Positions 1-8,937 of a stretch of DNA of 64,000 nt are shown here, in pieces. The notes beneath the pieces are model-generated. The model made no database searches and was not told where the DNA came from. It was given only the letters and a program-made list of their open reading frames with translations. Both the position numbers and the translations under genes were made by a program. Source of the stretch: Pedobacter sp. MC2016-15 (lineage in GTDB: Bacteria; Bacteroidota; Bacteroidia; Sphingobacteriales; Sphingobacteriaceae); the NCBI RefSeq assembly GCF_026239695.1, contig NZ_JAPIVS010000002.1, positions 893,163 to 957,162 on the forward strand, given 5' to 3'. Numbering within the stretch: the stretch's first letter is position 1; each line of letters opens with the position of its first letter.

Positions 1-992
1 CTTCCTGATCAGTAAATTCTATTCTGCCATTGTTCTGCAGGTTATAGTAGATCTTCATCGGGTTTCCCGGATCAACAAAGCTTTTCTGGATGCTCCTGCG
101 GCTGGTCATGAAGGCCGGGTAATCAATATGCGAGTTGATTCCTTTACTGTTCTCAAATGCAAAACGCTCAAGAGCAGAGGTGAAAACTGTTTTTCCATCT
201 ACCTGTAATTCGATCGAATATACACCATTCAGTCCGGAATGCCCATTGTGCCTGTCGGTTGTTGTGATACCAAAGCCTACTTCACCGCTTACAATAATCG
301 TGTTTGCTGCCACGTGGTATTTTCCGCCGCCGCCAGTAACCTGGAAGGCTTGTTTGGGCGTATATTCGTTAAAGACCTTTTTATTGAGCTTATATAAGTA
401 CAGTGAATAAATTACCGGAGGGATATCGTCTGGTATCTGAATCCCGAATAGCTGCGGGTTGATGGTTTGTTCTGTCTTAGAATCCCTGATTTCAAAATGC
501 AGGTGTGGGCCACCTGAACTGCCTCTGTTGCCCGACCAGGCAATCACATCTCCTTTATGTACCGGAAACTGATCTGCCGCAGGATATTCGTCCATTTCAA
601 AAGTCTTTTTCTGATAGGAGATAGACTTTACAGTCTCGGCAATCTTTGGGGCAAAGCGTGAAAGGTGACCATAAACGGAGGTATAACCATTGGTATGTGT
701 CAGATATAATGCCTGTCCAAAGCCACTGTTCTGTACCCTTACCCGGGATACATAACCATCCGCGATAGCATATACAGGATATCCCTCGCGCTGATTGGTA
801 CGGAAGTCGATACCTGAGTGGAAATGATTTCCACGCAGTTCGCCGAATGAGCCGGCAAGTGCAGGAGGAAGGATGTCCAGCGGCGGACGAAAGTCTACCA
901 AAGGATAGGTATTGTTACTAAAGATCTGCTGTGCTTTTGTACAAAATGTTACTGCACTCAAAAGCAAAAGCAGGAAACCGGATTTAACCATC
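1..992 (-). CDS. M23 family metallopeptidase, 3' end outside window
   Basis: The reading frame is open from an ATG at 992 to the left edge, so the C-terminus is missing. The N-terminus is a hydrophobic signal sequence ending near TKAQQ, so the protein is exported. About 50 residues in, the peptidase M23 (LytM) domain shows the zinc motif HxxxD in GNHFHSGIDF. It is followed by VYGHLSRF and the HxH motif GGPHLHFEIRD, all with catalytic residues intact. The family cleaves peptidoglycan cross-links or glycine-rich peptides in the periplasm. The start lies 4 nt downstream of the FAH-family gene stop, so the two are probably co-transcribed. What follows the HLH motif (about 150 further residues are visible) is not recognised. 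Confidence 0.85.
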
Positions 993-996
993 AACG

Positions 997-1608
997 TTAT
1001 TTTATATCAAAATTCAGAAATTGTTCCTCGCCGATCCAGGCTTCCAGTTTGTCGCCCTGGTTGACCTTTCCGACACCCTCGGGTGTTCCTGTAAAGATCA
1101 GATCCCCTTTTTTCAGCGTGATATACTGTGAAACAAAAGAGATGATCTTCTCAAATGAAAAAAGGATATTCTTTGTGTTTCCGTTTTGACGGGTTTCCCC
1201 ATTAATTTTCAGTTCGAACTGCAGGTTATTCAGATCTTCGATTTTGTCTTTGGGAATGAAGTGACTGATGGCAGCTGAGTTATCAAAGGCTTTAGCAAGT
1301 TCCCATGGTAAACCTTTTTCCTTATGGATACTCTGGATATCCCGTGCAGTGAAGTCTATACCCAGCCCTACTTCATCGAAATAGGAGGAAGCAAACTTCT
1401 CAGCAATATGTTTTCCTTCTTTGCAAACCTTGAGAACCACTTCGAGTTCATAATGGATATCTGAGGAGAAATCCGGGATGTAGAAGGGTCTGTTATCCTT
1501 GAGTACAGCGGTATCCGGTTTTAAGAAGATTACCGGGCTTGAAGGCAGTGGATTATTTAATTCTTTAGCGTGTGCAGCATAGTTGCGGCCGATAGCAATT
1601 ACTTTCAT
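997..1608 (-). CDS. fumarylacetoacetate hydrolase (FAH) family protein, FAHD1-like
   Basis: This 203-residue protein matches the compact FAH fold of FAHD1/acylpyruvase-type enzymes. It has GRNYAAHAKEL at the N-terminus, FLKPDTAV near 28-35, and the metal ligands E54, E56 (HYELE) and D85 (GIDFTARDIQ). The C-terminal signature IFTGTPEGVG is present. Family members are Mg-dependent cytosolic hydrolases or decarboxylases of acylpyruvates, oxaloacetate or related diketo acids; the exact substrate cannot be read from sequence. The length is typical of the short single-domain group. It lies upstream of the M23 peptidase gene with a 4-nt gap, and 94 bp downstream of the T9SS cargo gene. Confidence 0.85.
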   Translation of the reverse strand: MKVIAIGRNYAAHAKELNNPLPSSPVIFLKPDTAVLKDNRPFYIPDFSSDIHYELEVVLKVCKEGKHIAEKFASSYFDEVGLGIDFTARDIQSIHKEKGLPWELAKAFDNSAAISHFIPKDKIEDLNNLQFELKINGETRQNGNTKNILFSFEKIISFVSQYITLKKGDLIFTGTPEGVGKVNQGDKLEAWIGEEQFLNFDIK

Positions 1609-1702
1609 ATAGAATGATGGTCAAGTTATTTCTGGTGCATGCGGGTAGCATGATGCGTAAAAGTAACTTTATATCCACGAAAAAGGAAGTAATGCGAGAA
1701 AA

Positions 1703-2221
1703 TTATAAAACGGAAATACGTTTTACGATAGTCTCAGATCCGGCTACAAAACGGAGGAAGTAGATGCCACTGTTCAGTCTGTTGGGAATAGTGAAAGTCT
1801 TGGTTTGTTCTCCGGCAGATAAACGTTCGTTTGAAAGTGTAACTACTTCGTTTCCGAGCAGGTCCATGATCTTGATTGAGATATTGGATTCACGTTCCAG
1901 GCGCAGGATAAAATTAATCTGATCGTCAACAGGATTAGGGTATACCCTTAGTACGGAAAGAATTTTATCTGCCTTACTGCCGCCCGGTTTGTTATGGGAG
2001 ATCAGGCTATTGTAAGAAGCAATCTGTGATCCGGGAGTATAATTAGGTCTGTATGAAGGAACATCGCCTTTAATCTGAGGAGTTTTAATGATCCTTTTGT
2101 ATTTCGAAATACTGGCAATACTATCAGAGCGCTGGGCAAAAACAGAGACACTGCAAAATACACTGATGCATATGATGCAAATTAAGTGAATGAGTGAGAT
2201 CGTTTTTGTTTTTGTATTCAT
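1703..2221 (-). CDS. secreted protein with type IX secretion C-terminal sorting domain
   Basis: This 172-residue protein has a signal peptide at about 1-30 (hydrophobic stretch ending VSVFAQ) and a low-complexity middle without a recognised domain. From about residue 88 to the end there is a type A T9SS sorting domain: VYPNPVDDQINF, then IKIMDLLGNEVVTL, then LNSGIYFLRF, then a short basic end. Such tails direct cargo from the periplasm across the outer membrane and are usually removed on export. The small mature part (about 55 residues) is unusual for a T9SS enzyme cargo and suggests a structural or unknown role. A TACTTTTG -7 box ends 10 nt before the start codon. Confidence 0.8.
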   Translation of the reverse strand: MNTKTKTISLIHLICIICISVFCSVSVFAQRSDSIASISKYKRIIKTPQIKGDVPSYRPNYTPGSQIASYNSLISHNKPGGSKADKILSVLRVYPNPVDDQINFILRLERESNISIKIMDLLGNEVVTLSNERLSAGEQTKTFTIPNRLNSGIYFLRFVAGSETIVKRISVL

Positions 2222-2231
2222 GTATCTTCAG

Positions 2232-2239
2232 CAAAAGTA
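2232..2239 (-). promoter_or_regulatory. -7 promoter box of the T9SS cargo gene
   Basis: TACTTTTG on the minus strand fits the Bacteroidota -7 consensus TAnnTTTG exactly and ends 10 nt before the ATG at 2221. No good -33 TTTG is seen at the usual distance. Confidence 0.5.
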
Positions 2240-2295
2240 GAAATAATTCCACAGAAAAATTAAAGATTTTGTAGGTAAGACAATATTTAACACAA

Positions 2296-2317
2296 TTTAA
2301 CAGTTGCGTCTGTTAAA
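2296..2317. promoter_or_regulatory. inverted repeat TTTAACAG-N6-CTGTTAAA, candidate operator
   Basis: Perfect 8-bp arms separated by 6 bp lie in the 164-bp divergent gap between the T9SS cargo gene and kup. A further ATTTAACA copy precedes it at about 2285-2292. No T-tract follows, so a protein-binding site is likelier than a terminator. The binding protein is unknown. Confidence 0.35.
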
Positions 2318-2385
2318 TACTGCGGTAGTTGCCTGTTTACGTAACATCAATGATTGCAAATCGTTTTTAATTAACACATTTTAAC

Positions 2386-4338
2386 GTGTCTGGAACAAAA
2401 AATTTAAATAAACTTTCCGCCTCAGGAATACTCATCAGTCTGGGAATTGTATATGGCGATATTGGTACTTCACCATTGTATACGCTGAGGGCAATATTCA
2501 ATACTGTGAGTGATGGGGGACAGCGCATTACGCCGATGACTGTGCTGGGTGCGCTGTCATGTATTATCTGGACACTGACTTTACAAACGACGATCAAATA
2601 TGTGGTGATTACGTTACGGGCAGATAACAATGGGGAGGGAGGAATTTTTTCTTTGTACTCACTGGTACGGCGAAAGGCCAGGTGGCTGGTCATCCCTGCC
2701 GTGCTTGGGGGATGTGCATTGCTGGCAGATGGAATTATCACGCCCAGCATTACAGTCACTACTGCCATTGAAGGATTACAGGTTAAATTTCCTTACCTGC
2801 ATGTGGTGCCTATTGTACTGGTTATCATTACTCTTCTGTTTATTATCCAACAATTTGGTACCAGCCTGGTTGGCAAGTTATTCGGCCCGATCATGTTTCT
2901 GTGGTTTGCTACCCTTGGTATTTTAGGGATGGTGTATGTGGTACAGGATCTCAGCATCCTGAAGGCGCTCAATCCCTATTATGCTGTGCATCTTTTAACA
3001 ACCAATCCCATGGCACTCGTAATTCTTGGGGGTGTTTTTTTATGTACTACAGGGGCAGAGGCATTGTACTCTGATCTCGGGCATTGCGGCAGAAATAATA
3101 TCAGGGTAAGCTGGATTTTTGTGAAGGCAACACTCATCATCAATTACCTGGGGCAGGGGGTATGGCTATTACAGCATCCGCATTACGATAACAACCTGAA
3201 TCCCTTCTATCAGATTGTTCCGCCGCCATATCTTTTATCTATGGTAGCACTCGCTACGGTGGCTGCGGTTATTGCCAGTCAGGCCATGATCACGGGTTCC
3301 TTTACCCTGATTTCTGAAGCGGTAAGGCTAAATCTATGGCCCAAAGTGAGAATTAATTACCCCAGCAATGAAAAAGGACAGATTTATGTACCTTCAATCA
3401 ACTGGCTGCTTTGTGCCGGTTGTTTAGCGATTGTCATGATCTTTCAGAAATCTATTTTTATGGAAGGTGCCTATGGACTGGCCATCAATATGACCTTTCT
3501 GGCTACCACAATTCTCGTAGCAGTTTTTATGTACATGAAGAAAATTCCGGTTTATGCCATAGTTATTTTTTTAGGAGTGTACATCTCACTGGAGCTGGCC
3601 TTCCTGGCAGGTAACATGACTAAATTTTTGCACGGGGGCTTTGTGACGCTGCTGATCGGGGCGGCTTTATTTACAGTAATGTGGGGCTGGTTTGTCGCCC
3701 GGAGAATAAAGAACAGGTTTGTGAAATTTGTGGAAGTAGGGGATTATTTTGAGATCATCAGAGAATTGAGCGAAGATACAGCTGTTCCAAAATATTCTTC
3801 ACAACTGGTGTACCTTACCAGTGCAAATTTCAAACATGAAATAGAATCCAAGATCATGTATTCCATCTTACAGAAGGAGCCCAAACGGGCAGATGTATAC
3901 TGGCTGGTGCATGTTGATGTAGTAGACGAACCCTTTACCCAGGATTATACCGTGGATTTCCTGATACCTGGTAAACTGATCCGCATCGATTTTAAACTTG
4001 GCTTCAGGGTAGAGCAGCGGGTAAACCTGTTGTACCGAAAAGTTATTGAACAGCTGGTGAAAAATGGCGAGGTAGATATTACGAGCCAGTATCCCTCGCT
4101 AAAGAAACATAAGATCGCCGGTGATTTCAGATTTATTCTGCTGGAGAAACACTTATCTAAGTTCTCCAAGCTGAGTATGTATGAACGCACGATCATGGCC
4201 TGGTATATTGTCCTGAAAAAACTCAGCATGTCTGAGGAACGCAGTTTCGGGCTTGACTCCAGCTACGTGGAGATAGAGAAAGTACCGCTTAATTTTGTGT
4301 CTACAGATGATATCGAGCTGAACCGGCTTCCCCTCTAA
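2386..4338 (+). CDS. kup: Kup-type potassium uptake permease
   Basis: This 650-residue inner-membrane protein is of the KUP/HAK/KT family, which imports K+ with H+. The N-terminal family signature is clear (LGIVYGDIGTSPLYTLR, about residues 19-35), as is ALYSDLGHCGR further in. About 12 hydrophobic segments end near residue 440, and a soluble C-terminal domain of about 210 residues follows. The only start consistent with the signature is GTG at 2386, because an upstream ATG at 2350 runs into a stop. Its stop codon overlaps the stop of the convergent permease gene by 4 nt (CTAA shared), leaving no room for a terminator between them. Confidence 0.92.
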   Translation: MSGTKNLNKLSASGILISLGIVYGDIGTSPLYTLRAIFNTVSDGGQRITPMTVLGALSCIIWTLTLQTTIKYVVITLRADNNGEGGIFSLYSLVRRKARWLVIPAVLGGCALLADGIITPSITVTTAIEGLQVKFPYLHVVPIVLVIITLLFIIQQFGTSLVGKLFGPIMFLWFATLGILGMVYVVQDLSILKALNPYYAVHLLTTNPMALVILGGVFLCTTGAEALYSDLGHCGRNNIRVSWIFVKATLIINYLGQGVWLLQHPHYDNNLNPFYQIVPPPYLLSMVALATVAAVIASQAMITGSFTLISEAVRLNLWPKVRINYPSNEKGQIYVPSINWLLCAGCLAIVMIFQKSIFMEGAYGLAINMTFLATTILVAVFMYMKKIPVYAIVIFLGVYISLELAFLAGNMTKFLHGGFVTLLIGAALFTVMWGWFVARRIKNRFVKFVEVGDYFEIIRELSEDTAVPKYSSQLVYLTSANFKHEIESKIMYSILQKEPKRADVYWLVHVDVVDEPFTQDYTVDFLIPGKLIRIDFKLGFRVEQRVNLLYRKVIEQLVKNGEVDITSQYPSLKKHKIAGDFRFILLEKHLSKFSKLSMYERTIMAWYIVLKKLSMSEERSFGLDSSYVEIEKVPLNFVSTDDIELNRLPL

Positions 4339-6284
4339 GCCTGGTTTGCCGTGTTCAGTTTACTATGTTTAAATCCGTAGAGGAAGTAAACTACCAGACC
4401 TATCACCAGCCAGATACCGAATCCTATCCAGTTGGAAATACCCAGTTCGCACATCATATACAGGCAGCAGAGCAGTCCAAGTACAGGTATCAGTGATAAA
4501 TTTTTGGTGATACAGAAGTAAGTCACCACAACACATATCACAAAAAAGATCCACATCGGGATTTTATGTTGAAAAAGACTCCAGCCATGTTCAAATTTTT
4601 TGGACGCACTGACATTGCTTTTTTCTATAAAACTTTTGTATTGTGTTTCAGTCAGTCCGTTCAGGTAAGCTTCGGTATCAATGTTCTGTTCGATAATTGC
4701 TGAAGGAGTCTGTTCCAGTTTGATCTGACGCTGAACTGCAGCAAGTTCTGTTTTATCAAGCGAAGTAATAAAGCTGATTGGATCATTTACCTTTGCTTCA
4801 TTGGTAAGGAAAGCCATGGTTTGAGCTTTAAAAAAAATGAAAGAGGATGCGATGGCAGCGATGAAGACTATGGGAATAATAAATTTTGAGTTGGCATATG
4901 GAATCCTGAATTTCCCGCGCTGAATATTAGGTTTGTTCTGCAGTACCAATACCCCTGCACATACCAGTACAAAAGCAAACAAAGTTCCGATGGAACAAAG
5001 GTCGGTCACGATAGTCAGGTTCATAAACAAAGAAGGTACGGCAACTACAAAGCCTACTACGATTGTAGCAAAAGATGGTGTTTTATAGACCGGATGTATC
5101 TTTGAGAACTTTTTTGGGAGTAAACCATCGCGGCTCATACTCATCCATATCCTTGGTTGACCCATTTGAAAAACCAGCAGCACACTTGCCATCGCGAAAA
5201 CAGCACTTACCGCAATAATGCCACTCATCAGTTTCAGATTAATGCGATCAAATACAAAGGCTAAGGGATCTCCAACGGCGAGATTATCATATTTAACAAT
5301 GCCTGTAAGAACCAAAGCGATCGCTACATACAATACAGTACAGATGATGATGGCCCACATCATTCCTCTTGGCAGATCTTTCTGCGGATTTTTACATTCT
5401 TCGGCCGTAGTGGAGATGGCATCAAATCCAATGTAGGCAAAAAATACTGCCGACACCCCTTTGAGTACACCAGACACGCCGTCAGGGGCAAAAGGGTTCC
5501 AATTTTCAGTATCAATGTAGAATACACCTACCGAAAGCACCAGCAGGATCACAGCCAGTTTTACCACTACCATTGCGTTACTGGCATTTTTAGACTCCTT
5601 CATTCCGCGATATACCAGCCAGGTGATAAGAATGATAATTCCCAGTGCAGGGAGGTCTGCTACAATATGAAAGTTTCCGATCTGAGGTGCGGTTACCCAT
5701 GCGTTGTTAGTGATTCTTACAGCCTCATCAAGATTGGCATAACTCTTACCTGCATTCAGCAAGGCTTGTGCATGCATGTGTCCGTTGTAGGCGGTGAGAT
5801 AATCCATCGTCATCCAGTCGGGCAGGTGAATACCTTTTATCCCTAATGCCGGTATATGGATCGATGACAGCAATCCCGTAAAATAGTCGGACCAGGAGAT
5901 CGCCACAGTAATATTGCCAATGGCATATTCCATAATGAGCGACCAGCCGATGATCCATGCTACCAGTTCGCCGAAAGCCACATATGAATAGGTATAGGCA
6001 CTGCCTGAAACCGGAACCATTGAGGCAAACTCTGCGTATGCAAAAGCTGCAAAGCTACAGGCGATAGCCGTAAAGATAAATAAGAAGATCACGGCAGGAC
6101 CGCCGTCTGCACTCGCTTTACCAATAGTGCTGAAAATTCCGGCGCCGATGATTGCAGCTATTCCAAACGCAGTAAGGTCTCTTACGCCAAGCGTTTTATG
6201 TAAGGACGCATGATCGCCATAGCCCTTTTCTGCATCTTCTAATATTTTGGTTACCGACTTTTTCCTGAAGAGATTTTCAAACAT
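4335..6284 (-). CDS. APC-superfamily amino acid permease, long form with C-terminal insertion
   Basis: This 649-residue protein is related to cationic amino-acid transporters (YfnA/CAT-like). N-terminal LTAFGIAAIIGAGIF, VPVSGSAYTYSYV and FFAYIGFDAISTTAEECKNP are family hallmarks. It is about 150 residues longer than its paralogue at 30852-32363. The extra sequence is a soluble loop near 150-200 and a charged loop of about 80 residues (roughly 485-565) before two extra C-terminal membrane segments. Substrate specificity cannot be told from sequence. It is convergent with kup with a 4-nt overlap. Upstream, a TA-rich stretch around 6320 could hold its promoter, but no clean -7 box is seen. Confidence 0.88.
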   Translation of the reverse strand: MFENLFRKKSVTKILEDAEKGYGDHASLHKTLGVRDLTAFGIAAIIGAGIFSTIGKASADGGPAVIFLFIFTAIACSFAAFAYAEFASMVPVSGSAYTYSYVAFGELVAWIIGWSLIMEYAIGNITVAISWSDYFTGLLSSIHIPALGIKGIHLPDWMTMDYLTAYNGHMHAQALLNAGKSYANLDEAVRITNNAWVTAPQIGNFHIVADLPALGIIILITWLVYRGMKESKNASNAMVVVKLAVILLVLSVGVFYIDTENWNPFAPDGVSGVLKGVSAVFFAYIGFDAISTTAEECKNPQKDLPRGMMWAIIICTVLYVAIALVLTGIVKYDNLAVGDPLAFVFDRINLKLMSGIIAVSAVFAMASVLLVFQMGQPRIWMSMSRDGLLPKKFSKIHPVYKTPSFATIVVGFVVAVPSLFMNLTIVTDLCSIGTLFAFVLVCAGVLVLQNKPNIQRGKFRIPYANSKFIIPIVFIAAIASSFIFFKAQTMAFLTNEAKVNDPISFITSLDKTELAAVQRQIKLEQTPSAIIEQNIDTEAYLNGLTETQYKSFIEKSNVSASKKFEHGWSLFQHKIPMWIFFVICVVVTYFCITKNLSLIPVLGLLCCLYMMCELGISNWIGFGIWLVIGLVVYFLYGFKHSKLNTANQA

Positions 6285-6345
6285 AATGGGTGAAAGCGTT
6301 TATAGTTTTGCTGAAAGTATAAATAATAATATAAAACAGGGAACC

Positions 6346-8061
6346 TTAGCCCAATTTATCCAGCTCGTCTTTCACAAAAGAAGCCAGCTCCCTGATATAG
6401 CTGCTGCTGAAATCAAACTTTATACCCGCAGTTTCATAAATTTCGTTCATCGGTTTTGTATAGCCAAGGGCGAGTGCATCCAAATACTGCTGAATTGCTT
6501 TTTCAGGATTCTCCTTATAATTTTTCCAGACTGCGATGGCGCCCAGTTGTGCGATACCATATTCAATATAGTAAAAAGGCAATTCAAAAACATGCAATTG
6601 TTTTTGCCAAAGGTTACCAAATTCCTGATCTAATCCTTCCCAGTTGGCAAAGCCAGACCCGAAGGTAGTATATATCTGTTTAAAAGCCTCTTCTCTGTCG
6701 GCCGCATTGTGCGGATAGTTGGTGTAGATCCAATGCTGAAACTGATCGATTACTGCCACCCATGGCAATGTTTTCAGCACATCGATCAGTTGTTCCCTCT
6801 TCGCCCTGATGAGGTCTTCCTCATTCTCGAAGTAGATATGCCATTGATCCATAGAGATCAGCTCCATACTCATGGAAGCCAGTTCAGCCACCTCAGAAGG
6901 ACAGTGTTTAAAGTCGTTCAGTTCAAGGTCTGCGGTAAGAAACGTATGCACGGCGTGTCCACCTTCATGTACCATCGTAGTGAGATCCCGCATGGAACCC
7001 GCAGAGTTCATAAATATAAATGGTGCACCTGTTTCTGCCAGCGGATAATTGTATCCTCCGGGAGCTTTTCCTTTGCGGCTTTCTACATCAAAGAGGTTAT
7101 TCGCTTTCATGATTGCCAGCATCTGTCCCAGTTTAGGGTCAATAGCGGTAAATGCAGCAATACTTTTGTCGATCAGCTCTTCGCCGCTGCCAAAAGGCTT
7201 GAGCGCAGGTTTGCCAGAAACATCTACATCCGTGTCCCAGGGTTTTAAAACTTCCAGGCCTAAAGCTTCGGCTCTTTTTTCTGCCTGTTCTTTCAGGATC
7301 GGAACAATCTCATTTTCTATTGCGGCATGGAAATCGTAACAATCTTTAACGCTGTAGTCAAATCTGCCCCTGGACTGGAAACTATAGTCCCTGAAATTTT
7401 CAAATCCTGCGTTGAGGGCTACCTGGTGTCTCATTGCCGTCAGCTCATCAAAGATGATGTTCAAATTGTCTTTGTCTACCAGACGGCGCTGCTGGATGAG
7501 TTCCCAGGCATTCTGTCTTACAGTTCTGCTGACATCCTTTATCAAGTTGGCAGCCTGCACGAGCGTATATTCCTGATCATTGATCAGCACTGTCATGGCA
7601 CCACTTGCAGCCTGATATTTCTGTGCAGTGATCTGGATCTTTGTGAACAGTTCAATGTTCTCATCCCTGTATATCTCCAGAGCTTTTCTGATACCTCTGA
7701 TATAAACGAAGTATTTGTCCTGGTCAAGCTCATCAATAAATGGGCTTTCCACCAGTTTTATATTCAGCAGATTCCCGATTGGGGAGATCTTTGGTTCTAT
7801 CTCTGTTGCAAAATACTGAAAGCTGGATACAAGCTCCTCATTGGCAGTATCGCAGGTCATTTTGATATATCTCCATGCAAAATCTTCTTCAAGTGCAGCT
7901 TCGAGTTCACTTTTATCTTTCAGCCAGTGCTCCAGTTCTGTCACGCTGCTGATTGTTCTGTTAAGGAGTTCATCCAGGATAGGGGAGATGGTGTCCCATT
8001 TGATTTCAAGATCCTGAGGGATGTAAGCGCGAATTTTCTTTGGAATTGTCAGGTTAATCAT
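6346..8061 (-). CDS. M3 family oligoendopeptidase (PepF-like)
   Basis: This 571-residue cytosolic zinc peptidase is of the M3/thimet oligopeptidase family. The zinc motif HEGGHAVHTF lies at about residues 364-373, with the third ligand in SEVAELASMSMEL about 25 residues on. The N-terminal helical region lacks a signal sequence. Such enzymes degrade short peptides inside the cell. Length and motif spacing fit the oligoendopeptidase F-like subgroup. Its start lies 4 nt after the ubiA stop, so it is the last gene of the engB-ubiA-pepF operon. Long antisense frames over it are compositional shadows. Confidence 0.88.
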   Translation of the reverse strand: MINLTIPKKIRAYIPQDLEIKWDTISPILDELLNRTISSVTELEHWLKDKSELEAALEEDFAWRYIKMTCDTANEELVSSFQYFATEIEPKISPIGNLLNIKLVESPFIDELDQDKYFVYIRGIRKALEIYRDENIELFTKIQITAQKYQAASGAMTVLINDQEYTLVQAANLIKDVSRTVRQNAWELIQQRRLVDKDNLNIIFDELTAMRHQVALNAGFENFRDYSFQSRGRFDYSVKDCYDFHAAIENEIVPILKEQAEKRAEALGLEVLKPWDTDVDVSGKPALKPFGSGEELIDKSIAAFTAIDPKLGQMLAIMKANNLFDVESRKGKAPGGYNYPLAETGAPFIFMNSAGSMRDLTTMVHEGGHAVHTFLTADLELNDFKHCPSEVAELASMSMELISMDQWHIYFENEEDLIRAKREQLIDVLKTLPWVAVIDQFQHWIYTNYPHNAADREEAFKQIYTTFGSGFANWEGLDQEFGNLWQKQLHVFELPFYYIEYGIAQLGAIAVWKNYKENPEKAIQQYLDALALGYTKPMNEIYETAGIKFDFSSSYIRELASFVKDELDKLG

Positions 8062-8065
8062 TGGT

Positions 8066-8932
8066 CTAGAAATTTAAAACAGTTCTTAAAAATACATCCA
8101 GCAAAAAGCATCCGGCGAAGATCACCGATGCCAGTCCGTTGGTGGTTGCAAAAGCTTTGTTTACTTTACTGATGTCGTTTGGTTTTACCAGCAGGTGCTG
8201 ATAGATCAGCATCGAACAGAAGAAGGCTACACCTATGTAATATGCCCAGCTAAAAGGCGTGAAGAGTATTGGCAGGATGACACACAGTGCGGAGCATACA
8301 TGCAGCACCTCAGATAAACGCAGAGAATTTTTTCTGCCCAGGGCCGAAGGTATGGAATGGAGTTTTTCTCCCTTGTCAAACTCCTCGTCCTGCAGTGCAT
8401 AGATGATATCAAAACCACTTACCCAGAATAATACTGCCAGAGAATACAGTACTGGGACAATGTTAAACTGGCCTGTTACGGCAATATAGGCACCTATCGG
8501 CGCGAGCGATAAGCCCAGTCCGAGTACCATATGACACAATGCTGTAAATCTTTTAGTATAACTGTAAAACAGGACCACAAATAATGCAACTGGTGAAAGG
8601 TACAGGCATAACTGGTTGATAAAGGCTGTAGTAGCGACAAACAGTACACAGTTGATGATCACAAAGATCAGTGCTTCATTTGCTGAAACCCTGCCCGCAG
8701 GAATATCACGCATGCTTGTCCTCGGATTTTTAGCATCAATATCCCTGTCCAGGTACCTGTTAAAAGCCATGGCAGAGTTTCTGGCAAAAACCATACAAAG
8801 CAAAACAAGCACAAGGGTAAGCCATTGAAAAGGATGTTCAGTCGTAGTAACGCCCAGGAAAAATCCAATCATTGCGAAAGGCAGGGCGAATACAGAATGT
8901 GCAAAAAGCACAAGCGAAAAATACTTCTTCAT
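8066..8932 (-). CDS. UbiA-family polyprenyltransferase (menaquinone/futalosine-type candidate)
   Basis: This 288-residue integral membrane prenyltransferase has about nine hydrophobic segments. The first Asp-rich Mg-prenyl-PP motif is NRYLDRDIDAKNP (58-70; N58, D62, D66) and the second is DIIYALQDEEFDKG near 175-188. UbiA-superfamily enzymes attach a polyprenyl chain to an aromatic ring. The closely spaced, divergent ubiE gene makes a role in menaquinone synthesis likely. The small size is like the MqnP-type 4-hydroxybenzoate-like prenyltransferases of the futalosine route. That assignment is inference, since no other mqn gene is in view. It sits 5 nt after engB and 4 nt before the M3 peptidase gene. 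Confidence 0.87.
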   Translation of the reverse strand: MKKYFSLVLFAHSVFALPFAMIGFFLGVTTTEHPFQWLTLVLVLLCMVFARNSAMAFNRYLDRDIDAKNPRTSMRDIPAGRVSANEALIFVIINCVLFVATTAFINQLCLYLSPVALFVVLFYSYTKRFTALCHMVLGLGLSLAPIGAYIAVTGQFNIVPVLYSLAVLFWVSGFDIIYALQDEEFDKGEKLHSIPSALGRKNSLRLSEVLHVCSALCVILPILFTPFSWAYYIGVAFFCSMLIYQHLLVKPNDISKVNKAFATTNGLASVIFAGCFLLDVFLRTVLNF

Positions 8933-8937
8933 GCTGG

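Noticed and set aside
135..410. 91-codon + strand frame at the left edge
   Set aside because: Antisense to the M23 peptidase gene, whose zinc motifs are intact on the other strand.
7327..8172. 281-codon open frame on the + strand
   Set aside because: It lies wholly antisense to the M3 peptidase gene and the ubiA end, with no domain, signal or promoter; a shadow of codon composition.
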